64,000 nucleotides of DNA from Enterobacter sp. 10-1 (lineage in GTDB: Bacteria; Pseudomonadota; Gammaproteobacteria; Enterobacterales; Enterobacteriaceae). The number at the start of each line of letters is the position of its first letter. Position 1 is the stretch's first letter. The position numbers were made by a program, and so were the translations under genes. Positions 44,976 through 53,130 of the stretch are shown in pieces. The stretch covers positions 1,302,001-1,366,000 of the forward strand of contig NISF01000001.1 in NCBI GenBank assembly GCA_002270295.1, in the 5' to 3' direction. The notes beneath the pieces were generated by a model that ran no database searches, was not told the DNA's origin, and saw only the letters and a program-made list of their open reading frames with translations.

Positions 44976-46016
44976 ATGTCGGAACTAATGAATCTATTTA
45001 CTGGACAAAATGCCAGTTTTGCGTCTCCTTTTGAGTTCGCTAATAAACAAAATAAAATCATCACCTCTCTCGGTTTATTCCGTAGTGAAAACCACGATGT
45101 AAATAAAATTGCCCTTGACCGTATCGTAGATGAGAAGATGCTAAAAGGTCTGGAGAGAGCAATGCATGTTCAATCTGACTGGAACAGTGCAAGCCTTCCT
45201 GAATTTGGAACATTCCTCTATCAAATGAAGTACTCTAACTCCCTGAACTCTGTAACGAGTCGTGAAGTAGAAGAGTATCGCCGCCGTGGGGCTATTGTAG
45301 AAGATAGTATTGCTGCTGTATTGAGTGATTTCTCTGATGCACAATATGATCAGATGGCTAATACTGTAGAAGCTGATTTGATTAGTGCTCTGCTGGCACT
45401 GAAAGTTGAATCTCAGTATGCAGGACAAGGTGATTTAGATTTCCTTGAACTGGCTGAAACCACTAAGACAGGCTTTGCTCTTGATATAAGCTCTTCTGCT
45501 AACGTATTCCAGCAACTGAGCGCAATCAACCGTGTAGTGAATGTTAATCTGGGAACCAGTCTTGCACAGCAACGCACCGGAACAATTATCCTTGCTGCTG
45601 GCACTGCCGCTGACGCTCTGCATTATCACACCAGTATTAAAGACTTCCTTCTTTACACTGTCCCTATGGGGAGTGATGCAAACCTGTTTACTCAGATTCA
45701 GGGTGCTAATCCCGCATACGAAAGCTGGATGCTGAAAGGGAATATTGTTATTGACGTGACTGGATACACTCAAATCACTGATGTAATCGGTGAGAATGGA
45801 TTTGTGGTTATTCCTAAAATGTCAGATGCGTCTAATGCATACGTCCTACATACAGGAATTGGCACACGCCATGCCACGCTGGGTAAAGAAAGTGGATTGT
45901 ATCACCAATACATCACCACTGACCCACAGTGGAACTATCCAAGCATTGCAACTGAAACGGCCTATCTGCCGATTGTAAATATTCCAGATGCAATTGTATT
46001 TGGTGGAGTAGCTTAA
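44976..46016 (+). CDS. Major capsid protein, lambda gpE-like HK97 fold
   Basis: A 346-residue protein, close to lambda gpE (341). The N terminus has an extended arm and an E-loop-like region; the centre has a long helix (VEEYRRRGAIVEDSIAAVLSDFSDAQYDQMANTVEADLISALLAL); the C terminus closes with TETAYLPIVNIPDAIVFGGVA, the strand pattern ending gpE-type capsids (pLp...nPDa.v). It is preceded by a decoration-like gene and followed by a structured terminator. No portal, protease, scaffold or terminase gene accompanies it, so maturation factors must come from elsewhere. Confidence 0.75.
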   Translation: MSELMNLFTGQNASFASPFEFANKQNKIITSLGLFRSENHDVNKIALDRIVDEKMLKGLERAMHVQSDWNSASLPEFGTFLYQMKYSNSLNSVTSREVEEYRRRGAIVEDSIAAVLSDFSDAQYDQMANTVEADLISALLALKVESQYAGQGDLDFLELAETTKTGFALDISSSANVFQQLSAINRVVNVNLGTSLAQQRTGTIILAAGTAADALHYHTSIKDFLLYTVPMGSDANLFTQIQGANPAYESWMLKGNIVIDVTGYTQITDVIGENGFVVIPKMSDASNAYVLHTGIGTRHATLGKESGLYHQYITTDPQWNYPSIATETAYLPIVNIPDAIVFGGVA

Positions 46017-46035
46017 TAGCTACTGAGTAAAATAT

Positions 46036-46097
46036 AAGCCTATAGGGGTGAGGGAGACAACCGAAAGCAAATCGGCCCCGCTCCTATGGGCTTTTTT
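46036..46097 (+). terminator. Branched terminator after the capsid gene
   Basis: An 11-bp outer stem (46036-46046/46083-46093, one G.U pair), an inner GGTG/CGCT-type helix and a small CCGA-TCGG hairpin form a long rod ending in TTTTTT. It can end or attenuate transcription before the tape-measure gene. Confidence 0.75.
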
Positions 46098-46117
46098 CGT
46101 TTTAAGAGGATGAGAAT

Positions 46118-46306
46118 ATGCGATTTATAATGAAGGCAGCTAACGTTGCATTAAAGGGTGAAGATGCAGAGAAGCTTATTAATGTGTCAGAACTATGCAG
46201 ACAGTTTGATTTGAACGTGAACACATTCAACACAATGAGATTTAGATATGGCTGGAGCATTGAACAAACTCTGTGTGTATTGTTAGCAGAGAATAAAGAG
46301 GGATAA
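46118..46306 (+). CDS. Small helix-turn-helix protein, 62 aa
   Basis: Not recognised as a family. ATG at 46118 after AAGAGGATGAG. The product (LINVSELCRQFDLNVNTFNTMRFRYGWSIEQTL) contains a probable HTH and may bind DNA. It stands between the capsid terminator and the tape-measure gene. Function unknown. Confidence 0.65.
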   Translation: MRFIMKAANVALKGEDAEKLINVSELCRQFDLNVNTFNTMRFRYGWSIEQTLCVLLAENKEG

Positions 46307-46310
46307 GCTT

Positions 46311-48110
46311 ATGATGGATATAAAAATCAGCACCCTGCGCAACACGGTAGATTTTACAGTAGATAAAAATAGCCTGAAAGCTGCTAAAGACTCTATTCTA
46401 GGAATTAAGAAGTTTGCAGAGAGTCAGAAAATAGCTATCAAGCCATTTGTAGACCAGCGAGCGCTTAATAAGAGTATGAAGCAAGCTATTAAACAAGCTA
46501 AAGCTAATAATGTTATTATGCAGAACGCACAGAATAAAGCTAATAATAGGGGGAATGGAACGAACACCCCTAATAATAACACTCAAGCTAATAATGCTGC
46601 TAAACAGCAAGCACGTATCGCAGCTGCTAATGCTAAAAGACAAGACCAGGCTGATCTAAAAATGAGAGCTACACGCTTACAGCTGGGTGGAATTATTGGA
46701 AGAACGGCAGAGGAAGAGGCTAGAGTATTACGTGAGGCTCAGGCCATTACAGACCAGTATAAAGCTGGCACAATATCAATGGCCAGACAGAACCAGCTCA
46801 TCAAAGAACAAATCACTCTGTTACGTAGAGCAGCCAGAACGAGACAGGCTGGAGCTAATGCACATGCTACAGGTGGATTTGGTAAACGCTTAGGAAGCCT
46901 CGCCAATGGCGCTACAGGCGGATTGGCTACCGGGGGCGTGTTAGGTATGGCTGGAGGCATGTTAGGGCCGCTTGCTGGCGCTGCGGTCGTTGCAGGGGGC
47001 TTAACTGGAGTCGCTAATAGTGCCAAAGAAACACGTATGGTTGTTCAGGGTGCTAAGGCTGTAGGTGTCGATCCGAACCTCCTTCTTGCTATGTCTCAAT
47101 GGGGACAGAGTAACGGTGTAGACTCTGCTAGTCCTGATAAGATTCAGGATAACTTAAAAGATATCCGGGAACGTTTAGGGGATACTGCTGCTAACTCTAC
47201 ATTTGATGCTAAATCAGGGAAATGGAAAGGTGGAGACCAGGGTGTAAATAGCATAATGAATGCTACTGGAATGAGCCTTAATGAAGTGAAACAGTATCAG
47301 GATAGTCCTGCTGATTTCTTAAATGTTGCTATTAAGAAGATGCAGACTAAAGGAATGAGCGATGCTGAAATCGGACACCAGATTGAAGATTTAGGGGATG
47401 ACCTTCTCTATTACCTCCCATTATTTAAAGATAATGCTAAAGCTCTCTCAGACCAGTTTGCACAGATGAAACAAGATGGCTCTTTATTAACAGAAGAACA
47501 GAAAAACTCTGCTGTTGTATTAGGAGACGCATTAAGTAGAGCAAGCGGCTCATTAGATGGTGCATGGCGAGAGGCTCTTGTCGGATTTGTATCCGCGATG
47601 GGTGGCCCTGATGGTATGGCTAAAACGATTGAAGGACTCACGCCATTATTTAAAGGGCTGGGGGCTGTATTAGGGCTTTTAGTTAACATAGTCTCTTCTG
47701 TAACTCAGGCTATGACAGCACTGGTAACGTGGGTAGCTAACTTATTACACCTCCCTGAACTATCCGCTAATGTGAATAAGCAAACTCAAATGGCAGATTC
47801 ACAGCCCACCTCCTCATATTGGGGAATTAACAGAGATAGTGATAATAATAGTGGGTATAAGCCTAATGTTCCTGTAGCAAATGACCTTGTATCAGGTGCC
47901 AAAGCCAGTATCGTTAATCAGCCTGTCCAGGTGGCATTAGCTCCAGTAATTAATGTTGCTCCTGCTACAGTTCAGCAAACTATCGAACTCAAGCCTGATA
48001 CATCCAGCATTGGCCCATTCATTGATTTCCAGGTGACAAATAAGCTTCAGGCTCAAGCTAATCAACTAGCAATTGACATTCAAGGTGCTACGAGTGCTGG
48101 CGGTAACTAA
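46311..48110 (+). CDS. Tail tape-measure protein (short)
   Basis: A 599-residue protein with the tape-measure layout: a long basic helical N-terminal half (LNKSMKQAIKQAKANNVIMQ, many Ala/Lys/Asn), a glycine-rich hydrophobic middle (GGVLGMAGGMLGPLAGAAVV near residue 215) and a second hydrophobic segment near 445-475, then a polar C terminus. By the rough rule of 0.15 nm per residue it would set a tail tube near 90 nm, shorter than lambda. No tail-assembly chaperone or tube gene precedes it, unlike in phages. Start could be either of two adjacent ATGs. Confidence 0.75.
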   Translation: MMDIKISTLRNTVDFTVDKNSLKAAKDSILGIKKFAESQKIAIKPFVDQRALNKSMKQAIKQAKANNVIMQNAQNKANNRGNGTNTPNNNTQANNAAKQQARIAAANAKRQDQADLKMRATRLQLGGIIGRTAEEEARVLREAQAITDQYKAGTISMARQNQLIKEQITLLRRAARTRQAGANAHATGGFGKRLGSLANGATGGLATGGVLGMAGGMLGPLAGAAVVAGGLTGVANSAKETRMVVQGAKAVGVDPNLLLAMSQWGQSNGVDSASPDKIQDNLKDIRERLGDTAANSTFDAKSGKWKGGDQGVNSIMNATGMSLNEVKQYQDSPADFLNVAIKKMQTKGMSDAEIGHQIEDLGDDLLYYLPLFKDNAKALSDQFAQMKQDGSLLTEEQKNSAVVLGDALSRASGSLDGAWREALVGFVSAMGGPDGMAKTIEGLTPLFKGLGAVLGLLVNIVSSVTQAMTALVTWVANLLHLPELSANVNKQTQMADSQPTSSYWGINRDSDNNSGYKPNVPVANDLVSGAKASIVNQPVQVALAPVINVAPATVQQTIELKPDTSSIGPFIDFQVTNKLQAQANQLAIDIQGATSAGGN

Positions 48111-48115
48111 AAAAG

Positions 48116-48135
48116 AGGGGCTTACGCCCCTTTTT
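48116..48135 (+). terminator. Terminator after the tape-measure gene
   Basis: AGGGGC-TTAC-GCCCCT followed by TTTTC. Confidence 0.9.
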
Positions 48136-48185
48136 CTATTTCTAAAATTCTCTTAACCACTTAACAGTTCATAGCCAACAAAGTG

Positions 48186-48208
48186 GGTTACAAACTAGGT
48201 TACAAACT
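48186..48208 (+). repeat. Tandem 11-mers near attR, possible integrase arm sites
   Basis: GGTTACAAACT occurs at 48186-48196 and 48198-48208 in direct orientation, 77 bp inside attR. Such tandem repeats near the core are typical arm-type integrase sites. Confidence 0.6.
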
Positions 48209-48227
48209 GGTGAACATCGCGTATAAT
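48202..48227 (+). promoter_or_regulatory. Possible outward promoter toward rluB
   Basis: A perfect TATAAT (48222-48227) with only a weak -35 (TTACAA) reads out of the element toward rluB, 92 bp from its start codon. It could replace the native promoter. Confidence 0.4.
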
Positions 48228-48284
48228 AGTTTTCAATGAAATGTGCTAACACATTGATTTGTATAGGTTTATATATAATATCCC

Positions 48285-48299
48285 GACGCCTGGGAAGGC
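48285..48299 (+). repeat. attR core, 15 bp
   Basis: Second copy of GACGCCTGGGAAGGC. It ends 19 bp before the rluB ATG and leaves the rluB ribosome site (TTAAGGAAG) intact. Confidence 0.88.
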
Positions 48300-48318
48300 G
48301 ACACCTTAAGGAAGCTCA

Positions 48319-49197
48319 ATGAGCGAGAAACTACAGAAAGTGCTGGCACGCGCTGGCCACGGCTCCCGCCGTGAAATTGAATCCAAAATCGAAGCTGGCC
48401 GCGTCAGCGTTGATGGCAAAATCGCTACCCTCGGCGATCGCGTAGAAATTGTTCCTGGTTTAAAAATTCGTATCGATGGTCACCTGATTTCGGTGAAAGA
48501 GTCCGCTGAGCAAATTTGCCGCGTTCTGGCCTACTACAAACCGGAAGGCGAGCTCTGCACCCGCAACGATCCGGAAGGTCGCCCGACGGTCTTCGACCGT
48601 TTGCCGAAGCTGCGCGGCGCGCGCTGGATCGCGGTCGGTCGTCTGGATGTGAATACCTGCGGTCTGCTGCTGTTCACTACCGATGGCGAGCTGGCGAACC
48701 GACTGATGCACCCGAGCCGGGAAGTTGAGCGTGAATATGCCGTACGCGTATTCGGCCAGGTCGATGAAGACAAGCTGCGTCAGCTGTCGCGCGGCGTACA
48801 GCTGGAAGATGGCCCTGCGGCCTTCAAAACCATCAAATTCACCGGTGGCGAAGGCATTAACCAGTGGTACAACGTCACGCTGACGGAAGGGCGTAACCGC
48901 GAGGTTCGTCGCCTGTGGGAAGCGGTTGGTGTCCAGGTGAGCCGCCTGATCCGCGTGCGCTACGGCGATATTCTGCTGCCGAAAGGCCTGCCTCGCGGCG
49001 GCTATACCGAGCTGGATCTGGCTCAGACGAACTACCTGCGCGAGCTGGTGGAGCTGCCGGCGGAAACCGCCTCTAAAGTGGCGGTAGAGAAAGATCGCCG
49101 CCGCGTGAAGGCGAACCAGATCCGCCGCGCGGTTAAACGCCATAGCCAGGTGGGTAGCAGCAATAACCGCCGCTCCGCTGGTCGCAGTAAAGATTGA
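48319..49197 (+). CDS. rluB: 23S rRNA pseudouridine(2605) synthase
   Basis: RluB isomerises U2605 of 23S rRNA. The 292-residue protein has an N-terminal S4 RNA-binding domain ([32 protein letters not shown]) and the catalytic Asp in [19 protein letters not shown]. The tail is basic. The start at 48319 follows AAGGAAG. In E. coli the gene follows yciQ; here the integrated element ends immediately before it. Confidence 0.96.
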   Translation: MSEKLQKVLARAGHGSRREIESKIEAGRVSVDGKIATLGDRVEIVPGLKIRIDGHLISVKESAEQICRVLAYYKPEGELCTRNDPEGRPTVFDRLPKLRGARWIAVGRLDVNTCGLLLFTTDGELANRLMHPSREVEREYAVRVFGQVDEDKLRQLSRGVQLEDGPAAFKTIKFTGGEGINQWYNVTLTEGRNREVRRLWEAVGVQVSRLIRVRYGDILLPKGLPRGGYTELDLAQTNYLRELVELPAETASKVAVEKDRRRVKANQIRRAVKRHSQVGSSNNRRSAGRSKD

Positions 49198-49205
49198 TGT
49201 CGTGA

Positions 49206-49236
49206 CGTCCGGCGGCTCCCGCCGGACGCTTATTTT
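49206..49236 (+). terminator. rluB terminator
   Basis: Stem CGTCCGGCGG/CCGCCGGACG followed by CTTATTTT. Confidence 0.8.
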
Positions 49237-49371
49237 CCCTCCCGCATGTGATTCCTTTCACACTTCCGTATAAAGACAAAAAACAGGAAATACCCGGACA
49301 AATAACGCAAAGTGAAGCGCCGGCGAACGCCATATACTGGCAACACTGATTACAAAAACAGGTAGCCAAAA

Positions 49372-50736
49372 ATGGATACAGCAGGAAAACTATCGGCCAG
49401 CTATGTCGTTATCGGGGTCAAAGAGAAAATAGGCTATGGCTTCGGCGACTTTGCTTCTAATTTGTCATTCGGTTTCGTTTCGCTGTTTTTACTCTTCTTT
49501 TATACCAATATTTATGGCATCAGCGCGGTGCAGGCCAGCCTGATATTTGTTATTGCCCGGGTAATTGATGCCATTTTTAATATCCTGATTGGTTTTGCTA
49601 TTGATAAAACGCACAGTCGTTACGGCAAGCTGCGTCCCTGGTTATTATACGGATCGATTCCGCTCGGTTTTCTGACGGTGCTGTGTTTTGTACCGTTTGG
49701 CGGCGAAGCGAAATTCTATTTTGCCTTAATCTCTTATACGATATATTGCCTGGCGTATACCGCGGTAAATACGCCGTACTCGGCATTGACTAACCGCCTG
49801 ACGCAGCATGAAGCCTCGCGCTCGTCATTGTCGGTATATCGCTTTGTATTGGCGATCGTCGGCTATTTAATTGTTTCGACGACCGCCGATCTGCTAATTT
49901 CGCCGTTTACGGATAAACAGTCAGGCTACGTTTTCGCGGTTTCGTGCTTTGCGCTGCTGGCCACCTTTCTGTTCCTCGCCTGTTTTGGCATGACCAAAGA
50001 GCGGGTGGGCGAAGACGAGGATGAGGCGCCTGCGCCGACGCTGCGCGAGATGCTGCGTGCGGTGACGGGCAATTTTCCGCTGCTTAACCTGTCGCTGTTT
50101 ACGGTATTTTTCTATATCGCCTATACCGTCTGGATGGCGATAGCGATCTACTTTATTAAATATATCATTGGTAGCGAAGGCTATACCGCGACCTTCTTTT
50201 TGATTCAGTCTGCGGCATATATCGTCGGGACGGTTATTTCTGAAAAAATTATTGCCCTGATGGGTAAAAAGAGAATGACGCTGATTGCGCTGGGGATTGG
50301 TATCCTGGGGGTGATGATGCAGTATTTTGTGGCCGGAAATAACCTGTGGCTGATTATGACCGGCGTGTGCCTGTATAGCATTACGCTGGGGATGGGTTTT
50401 GTGGCGATGTGGTCGATGATTGCCGACACCGTAGAATATGCTGAATGGCATCACGGCGTGCGCAGTGAAGGCGCGATCTACGGCTTCTTTAATTTCATCA
50501 CTAAAATCGCGATGGCGATTGGCGGCGGCTGCGCGGGATGGATGCTGGACTATTATCATTATGACGCAGGGAATATCACGGCGAGCGCGATTAACGGGAT
50601 TAATATTTTGATGACATTATTCCCCGGTGCCATGTTTGCTCTCAGCGCCATATTTGTGGCGTGCTATTCGCTGGATGAAAAAACCTACCGCGATATTGTC
50701 CATAAAATTAGCCTGCGCAAGCAGAATGCGCTGTAA
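49372..50736 (+). CDS. GPH-family glycoside:cation symporter
   Basis: A 454-residue, 12-helix transporter of the glycoside-pentoside-hexuronide family (XynB/YicJ type). Diagnostic stretches are KIGYGFGDFASNL near the N terminus, IDKTHSRYGKLRPWLLYG in the first loop and SMIADTVEYAEWHHGVRSEG in the second half. It is followed 18 nt later by a GH3 glycosidase, so it should import the disaccharide that enzyme cleaves. The exact sugar is not deducible. Confidence 0.88.
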   Translation: MDTAGKLSASYVVIGVKEKIGYGFGDFASNLSFGFVSLFLLFFYTNIYGISAVQASLIFVIARVIDAIFNILIGFAIDKTHSRYGKLRPWLLYGSIPLGFLTVLCFVPFGGEAKFYFALISYTIYCLAYTAVNTPYSALTNRLTQHEASRSSLSVYRFVLAIVGYLIVSTTADLLISPFTDKQSGYVFAVSCFALLATFLFLACFGMTKERVGEDEDEAPAPTLREMLRAVTGNFPLLNLSLFTVFFYIAYTVWMAIAIYFIKYIIGSEGYTATFFLIQSAAYIVGTVISEKIIALMGKKRMTLIALGIGILGVMMQYFVAGNNLWLIMTGVCLYSITLGMGFVAMWSMIADTVEYAEWHHGVRSEGAIYGFFNFITKIAMAIGGGCAGWMLDYYHYDAGNITASAINGINILMTLFPGAMFALSAIFVACYSLDEKTYRDIVHKISLRKQNAL

Positions 50737-50754
50737 CCTCAGGGAGCCAGAGAG

Positions 50755-53106
50755 ATGAAGAGTGAATTTAATACCGTGATTGCGGCGATGACGGCAGAGG
50801 AAAAAGTGGCGCTGCTGACCGGCAGCGGCCTATGGCGCACGGCATCGCTGCCGCAGCATGGCATCAACGATATCGTCATGACCGACGGAACCTACGGCGT
50901 GCGCTACAGCAGCGCACAAATCGACGGCAGTGAAAAATGGAGCATGGATGACTTTATTTCGGTCATCACCCAAACCGCTGACCAGGTCAGCGCGGAGGAG
51001 CCAGCGGCGAAGGGCGGCAGCGAAGCGCTGTTCAGCGCCTCGCTGCCGGCAACCTGCTTTCCCAACGGATCCAGCTTAGCCTGTAGCTGGGACGTGGAGC
51101 TGGTGTATCAGATGGGCCAGGCGTTGGGCCGCGAGTGTCAGCAGATGGGCGTCGGGATCCTGCTGGGGCCCGGCATCAATATTCGCCGCACGCCGCTGGC
51201 GGGCAGAGGCTATGAATATTATGCCGAAGATCCGGTCATCTCCGGCGATATCGCCGCGGCGCTGATTAACGGCCTGCAGCACGAAGGGGTGGGCGCCAGC
51301 CTGAAGCATTTTGCCGCCAATAACTCTGAATATCGCCGTACCGAGATGGATTCGATAATCGAAGAGCGGGCGCTGCGGGAAATCTATCTGGCGGGATTCC
51401 AGCGGGCGATAGCGAAATCGCAGCCGTGGACGGTGATGTCCTCCTACAACCGCCTTAACGGCGTACAGACTTCGCAGGATCCCTTTTTACTGACCCAGGT
51501 ATTGCGGGATGAGTGGGGCTACGATGGGCTGGTGATGTCCGACTGGTACGGCATCAAGGACCGTCCGGCATCGCTGCTGGCGGGCAACGACCTGGCGATG
51601 CCGGAAACCCGACGCGACAAGCAGACGCTGCTGGCGGCGATCGAGTCCGGAGAGGTGCCTCTGGCGGTAGTCGACCGCGCCTGCCGGAGAATGCTGGCGC
51701 TATTAGAGAAGGTGCAGCGCCACCGTCGCCCGGAGACTAAGGCCGATTTCGCGGCCCATCACCAGCTGGCGCAGCAGCTGGCCGGGGAGTCCATCGTCCT
51801 GCTGAAAAATGAAGACAATCTGCTGCCGCTGACCCCGGAGCGCAGCCGGCGGATTGCGGTGCTGGGCAAACCGGCGCAGGAGCCGGTAATTCAGGGATCG
51901 GGCTGCGCCACGACGGTTCCCTATTTGCTGGATCGCCCTCTGGATGAGATCTTCGATTTGGCGGGCGACGAGTTTTCCGTCACCTGGGCGGTTGGCGCGC
52001 CGGATGATTTGCGCTGCGATGAGCAGGCTCTGGCGCAGGCGCGGGCGGTGGCGCAGGAAGCGGATGTGGCGGTTATCTTTGTCAGTACCGCGGTGGGCGA
52101 GGATGGCGAAAACGGCGATCGTCATGATCTAAACATCCTGGCGGTACATGAGCGCCTGATCCGCGAGGTGGCGGCGGTACAGCCCAACGTGGTGGTGGTG
52201 CTGGCCAATAGCGATGCGGTGGTGATGCCGTGGCTGGCGGATTGTAAAGCGCTGCTGGAAACCTTCTTCGCCGGTCAGGGCATGGGAAGGGCGGTGGCGG
52301 AAATTCTCTTCGGCCAGCGTAACCCCTGCGGTAAACTGACGGTGACGGTGCCGAACGCCCTGGAAGAGACGCCGGCGTGGCTGAACTACCCGGGAGAGAA
52401 CCTGCGCCACCATTATGGCGAAGGGCTGTTTGTCGGCTATCGCTACTATGACAAACGCCGGATGACGCCGCTGTTCCCGTTTGGTTTTGGCCTAAGCTAC
52501 AGCCGGTTTACCTACGGCCAGCCTGAACTTTCAGCCTCTCGCGTCGGGGCTGACGATACGCTGACCGTGTCGTTCACCCTGACCAACGACGGCGATCGGG
52601 CGGGGAAAGAGATCGCGCAGCTGTACGTCAGCGCGCCGGGCGGTGAGCTGCTCCGCGAAGAGCGGGCGCTGAAGGCCTTCTGTAAAGTGGCCCTTGCTCC
52701 CGGTGAGCGCCGTCGCGTCAGCCTGCAGCTGCCGGTTGCTGAGCTGGCCTGCTATCACCCGGGGCTGGCGGATTGGGTTATCACTCCGGGCCGCTGGCAG
52801 GTGCGAATTGGCGGCTCCTCGCGCGATCTGCCTCTTACCGCCGAAGTCGATGTGGTCTGCCCGCCGCGCTACGTGCCGCTGCGGGATGACAATTCGCTGC
52901 AGCAGCTGATTCAACAGCCCGAGGCGCTTGACCGGGTGGTTGCCCTGATTGCGCGCAAGAGCCGGCTGCCGCCGGCGCAGATCCGCGACAGGCTGATCCA
53001 GCTGGCGCCTGATCTCTTCTGCGGCCTGCTGATCGCCCTGACGGAGTTTTTGGCGCTCGATATAGACAGCGACGAGCTGAATCGCGTACTTGCCGGGCGC
53101 GAATAA
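50755..53106 (+). CDS. GH3 beta-glycosidase
   Basis: A 783-residue cytosolic family-3 glycoside hydrolase (no signal peptide). The nucleophile is Asp263 in DGLVMSDWYG; substrate-binding Lys184-His185 are in SLKHFAANN. The C-terminal half has the alpha/beta sandwich and a fibronectin-III-like domain (EIAQLYVSAPGGELLREERALKAFCKVAL). Beta-glucosidase or beta-xylosidase activity is likely; the ending (QIRDRLIQLAPDLF...) is an extra helical tail. Forms an operon with the transporter and an AraC regulator. Confidence 0.9.
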   Translation: MKSEFNTVIAAMTAEEKVALLTGSGLWRTASLPQHGINDIVMTDGTYGVRYSSAQIDGSEKWSMDDFISVITQTADQVSAEEPAAKGGSEALFSASLPATCFPNGSSLACSWDVELVYQMGQALGRECQQMGVGILLGPGINIRRTPLAGRGYEYYAEDPVISGDIAAALINGLQHEGVGASLKHFAANNSEYRRTEMDSIIEERALREIYLAGFQRAIAKSQPWTVMSSYNRLNGVQTSQDPFLLTQVLRDEWGYDGLVMSDWYGIKDRPASLLAGNDLAMPETRRDKQTLLAAIESGEVPLAVVDRACRRMLALLEKVQRHRRPETKADFAAHHQLAQQLAGESIVLLKNEDNLLPLTPERSRRIAVLGKPAQEPVIQGSGCATTVPYLLDRPLDEIFDLAGDEFSVTWAVGAPDDLRCDEQALAQARAVAQEADVAVIFVSTAVGEDGENGDRHDLNILAVHERLIREVAAVQPNVVVVLANSDAVVMPWLADCKALLETFFAGQGMGRAVAEILFGQRNPCGKLTVTVPNALEETPAWLNYPGENLRHHYGEGLFVGYRYYDKRRMTPLFPFGFGLSYSRFTYGQPELSASRVGADDTLTVSFTLTNDGDRAGKEIAQLYVSAPGGELLREERALKAFCKVALAPGERRRVSLQLPVAELACYHPGLADWVITPGRWQVRIGGSSRDLPLTAEVDVVCPPRYVPLRDDNSLQQLIQQPEALDRVVALIARKSRLPPAQIRDRLIQLAPDLFCGLLIALTEFLALDIDSDELNRVLAGRE

Positions 53107-53130
53107 TCGTCCGACTACAGGAGATGGCGC

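Larger units (their letters stand above)
35344..48299 (+). mobile_element. Integrated satellite-like element with capsid and tail genes
   Basis: About 12.96 kb bounded by the identical 15-mer GACGCCTGGGAAGGC at 35344-35358 and 48285-48299, starting with a tyrosine integrase and markedly AT-rich against the host. It carries a RepL-like protein, small regulators, a Dit-like tail protein, a large putative ncRNA, a decoration-like protein, a lambda-type capsid protein and a tape-measure protein. No terminase, portal, protease, tail-tube or lysis gene is visible, so it should depend on a helper phage. It does not match any satellite family I know (PICI, cfPICI, P4, PLE); this is judged from gene content alone. 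Confidence 0.85.

Noticed and set aside
46311-48110. Phase-variable or adhesin-like surface protein
   Set aside because: Gly-rich stretches and Asn/Ala repeats might suggest it, but there is no signal peptide and the layout of basic helices plus a hydrophobic middle is that of a tape measure.
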